Origin: an uncultured Lachnospiraceae bacterium
Lineage (GTDB): Bacteria > Bacillota_A > Clostridia > Lachnospirales > Lachnospiraceae
Direction: 5' to 3'
Length of the DNA stretch: 64,000 nt
Assembly: GCA_902801585.1 (NCBI GenBank)
Contig: CADCIU010000001.1
Coordinates: 46,067-110,066, forward strand
Shown here: in pieces, positions 62,137 through 64,000 of the stretch
Layout: each line of letters opens with the position of its first letter
Position numbering within the stretch: the stretch's first letter is position 1
Notes under the pieces: model-generated
Databases searched by the model: none
What the model was told of the DNA's origin: nothing
The model's input: the letters and a program-made list of their open reading frames with translations, nothing else
Position numbers and translations under genes: made by a program

Positions 62137-64000
62137 ATGAACAAAAGGGTATATCTATTCAACGAGGGTAACGCCGACATGCGTAATCTCCTTGGCGGAA
62201 AAGGTGCGAACCTGGCGGAAATGACCAACATCGGTCTTCCGATCCCGAATGGTTTCACCATTTCCACTGAGGCTTGCACAGATTACTACAATGATGGCAA
62301 GACGATCAACGAGGACACACAGGCACAGATCTTCAAAGCGCTTGAGTGGCTGGAAGGTGTGCAGGGCAAGAAATTTGGCGATACGGAGAATCCGCTTCTG
62401 GTTTCCGTCCGTTCCGGTGCGAGAGCATCCATGCCCGGCATGATGGATACGATCCTCAACCTCGGTCTCAATGATGTTTCCGTAAAGGGCTTCGCTGCTA
62501 AGACCGGCAATGCAAGATTTGCTTATGATTCCTACAGAAGATTCATCCAGATGTTCTCGGATGTCGTTATGGGAATGAGCAAGACTTTCTTCGACAGCAT
62601 TCTTGAAGCGGAGAAGAAGGCACACGGCTATGTCTATGACACAGAACTGAAGGCGGAAGATCTTCAGAGTGTCATTGCGAAGTACAAAGCGATCTATGCT
62701 GAGAAGATGGGTGAAGAGTTCCCTCAGGATCCTAAGGTTCAGCTGATGGAAGCGATCAAGGCTGTTTTCCGTTCATGGGATAACCCCAGAGCTAATTACT
62801 ACAGAATGATGAACGATATCCCTTATGAGTGGGGTACCGCTGTCAACGTACAGTCCATGGTATTCGGCAACATGGGCAATACTTCCGGAACAGGCGTTGC
62901 GTTCACACGTAACCCCGCTACCGGCGCGAAGGGCATCTTCGGTGAGTATCTGATCAATGCACAGGGCGAAGATGTCGTTGCAGGAATCCGTACTCCTCAG
63001 CCGATCACACAGCTCGAGAAGGATCTTCCCGAATGCTACAAGCAGTTCATCGAGATCGCTGACAGACTGGAGAAGCATTATCGCGACATGCAGGATATGG
63101 AGTTCACCATCGAGGAAGGCAAGCTGTACTTCCTGCAGACCAGAAACGGCAAGAGAACCGCTCAGGCGGCGATCCAGGTGGCTTGCGATCTGGTCGACGA
63201 AGGCATGATCACTCCTCAGGAAGCAGTTCTGCGCATCGAGGCCAAGAGCCTTGACCAGCTGCTGCACCCTGCATTCGATGCAGCTGAGCTCAAGAACGGC
63301 CACCAGATCGGCGAGGCGCTTCCCGCTTCTCCCGGCGCTGCGGCAGGCCGTATTTATTTCAACGCTGACGACGCTGTTGCTGCACATGCGGCAGGAAGCA
63401 GAGTCATCCTGGTCCGTCAGGAGACATCCCCTGAGGATATCGAAGGTATGCATGCGGCAGAAGGCGTTCTGACAATGCGCGGCGGCATGACTTCTCACGC
63501 AGCAGTTGTTGCGCGCGGCATGGGAACCTGCTGTGTATCCGGATGCGGCGACCTGAAGGTCCACGAGGAAGAAAAGTTCATCGAACTGGGCGGCTACACC
63601 ATCAAGGAAGGCGAGTACATCTCCCTTGACGGCTCCACCGGCAAGATCTACCTCGGCGACATCCCGACTGTCGAGGCTTCCATCTCCGGCAACTTCGAGA
63701 GAATCATGAACTGGGCTGACGAGTTCAGAAGACTGAAAGTCAGAACCAATGCTGATACACCTGAGGATGCTGCAAATGCAGTCCGCATGGGCGCTGAGGG
63801 TATCGGACTTACAAGAACAGAGCATATGTTCTTCAATCCTGAGAGAATTCCGAAGATCCGCAAGATGATCCTTTCCGACACAGTAGAAGAGAGAGAAGCA
63901 GCCCTCAACGAGCTGATTCCTTTCCAGAAGGGCGACTTCAAGGGCATCTACAAGGCTATGGAAGGCAGACCGGTCACGATCCGTTTCCTGGATCCGCCGC
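62137..64000 (+). CDS. ppdK: Pyruvate, phosphate dikinase, 3' partial
   Basis: Interconverts pyruvate, ATP and phosphate with PEP, AMP and pyrophosphate. The frame is open from ATG 62137 (TAAGGAGG upstream) to the window end, giving 621 of about 875 residues. The nucleotide-binding domain has LLGGKGANLAEM, SVRSGARASMPGMMDTILNL and GTGVAFTRNPATG. The phospho-His domain has GGMTSHAAVVARGMG with the catalytic His. The C-terminal PEP barrel begins with GAEGIGLTRTEHMF and is cut off at FLDPP. With the oadA-like gene at the other end of the window it fits PEP/pyruvate/oxaloacetate turnover. Confidence 0.96.
   Translation, partial: MNKRVYLFNEGNADMRNLLGGKGANLAEMTNIGLPIPNGFTISTEACTDYYNDGKTINEDTQAQIFKALEWLEGVQGKKFGDTENPLLVSVRSGARASMPGMMDTILNLGLNDVSVKGFAAKTGNARFAYDSYRRFIQMFSDVVMGMSKTFFDSILEAEKKAHGYVYDTELKAEDLQSVIAKYKAIYAEKMGEEFPQDPKVQLMEAIKAVFRSWDNPRANYYRMMNDIPYEWGTAVNVQSMVFGNMGNTSGTGVAFTRNPATGAKGIFGEYLINAQGEDVVAGIRTPQPITQLEKDLPECYKQFIEIADRLEKHYRDMQDMEFTIEEGKLYFLQTRNGKRTAQAAIQVACDLVDEGMITPQEAVLRIEAKSLDQLLHPAFDAAELKNGHQIGEALPASPGAAAGRIYFNADDAVAAHAAGSRVILVRQETSPEDIEGMHAAEGVLTMRGGMTSHAAVVARGMGTCCVSGCGDLKVHEEEKFIELGGYTIKEGEYISLDGSTGKIYLGDIPTVEASISGNFERIMNWADEFRRLKVRTNADTPEDAANAVRMGAEGIGLTRTEHMFFNPERIPKIRKMILSDTVEEREAALNELIPFQKGDFKGIYKAMEGRPVTIRFLDPP

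Overview
The window looks like a chromosome segment from a low-to-mid GC Firmicute of class Clostridia, most likely a Lachnospiraceae member. This is inferred from several things: GGAGG-type ribosome binding sites with many ATG, GTG and TTG starts, sigma-A promoters, Rex, NfnAB, a mannose-family PTS, a eukaryotic-type NADP isocitrate dehydrogenase, pyruvate phosphate dikinase and an oxaloacetate-decarboxylase carboxyltransferase. Nearly all genes lie on the + strand with short gaps. I saw no rRNA, tRNA, CRISPR array, transposase or phage gene.

Layout. 1-9.4 kb: end of an oadA-like gene, a glycogen debranching enzyme, an OmpR/HisKA two-component pair, an isolated hisH-hisF pair, a PepD-like dipeptidase and ung. 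9.4-17.8 kb: lysA, then a dlt-like cluster of adenylating ligase, second fold-III PLP decarboxylase, carrier protein, MBOAT acyltransferase and two paralogous membrane-anchored SGNH proteins. This is the most unusual block, because it has the DltA/C/B/D logic plus an inserted decarboxylase. 18-28.8 kb: HerA-like ATPase, EF-G-like GTPase, leuS, a GntR regulator next to icd, and a YdiF/YheS-type ABC-F gene with a likely leader terminator. 29-37.9 kb: rex, NAD(P)HX repair enzyme, alr, yebC, a small acidic protein, ftsK and a TPR protein. 38-46.5 kb: nfnA-nfnB, phoH, ybeY, two flavoproteins and proA.

46.5-55.1 kb: an orphan HicB-like gene on the - strand, then a four-gene sensory operon (anchored binding protein, DesK-like kinase, NarL-like regulator, second anchored binding protein), then a complete mannose-family PTS operon (IIA, IIB, IIC, IID). 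The PTS operon ends with a small membrane protein and an HPr homologue that has lost both phosphorylation sites (Asp at position 15, Leu at position 46). The kinase has almost no extracellular domain, so the binding proteins probably do the sensing, and the PTS operon is the obvious candidate target.

55.2-64 kb: a YuiD-like PAP2 protein, a nuclease-helicase fusion, the wreck of an ABC exporter gene, a Nudix/winged-helix protein, a PHP phosphoesterase coupled to a YkpA/YbiT-type ABC-F gene (both - strand), a glycerophosphodiesterase and the first two thirds of ppdK, which runs off the window end.

Names rest on motif and family recognition by eye. No database search or structure prediction was run.
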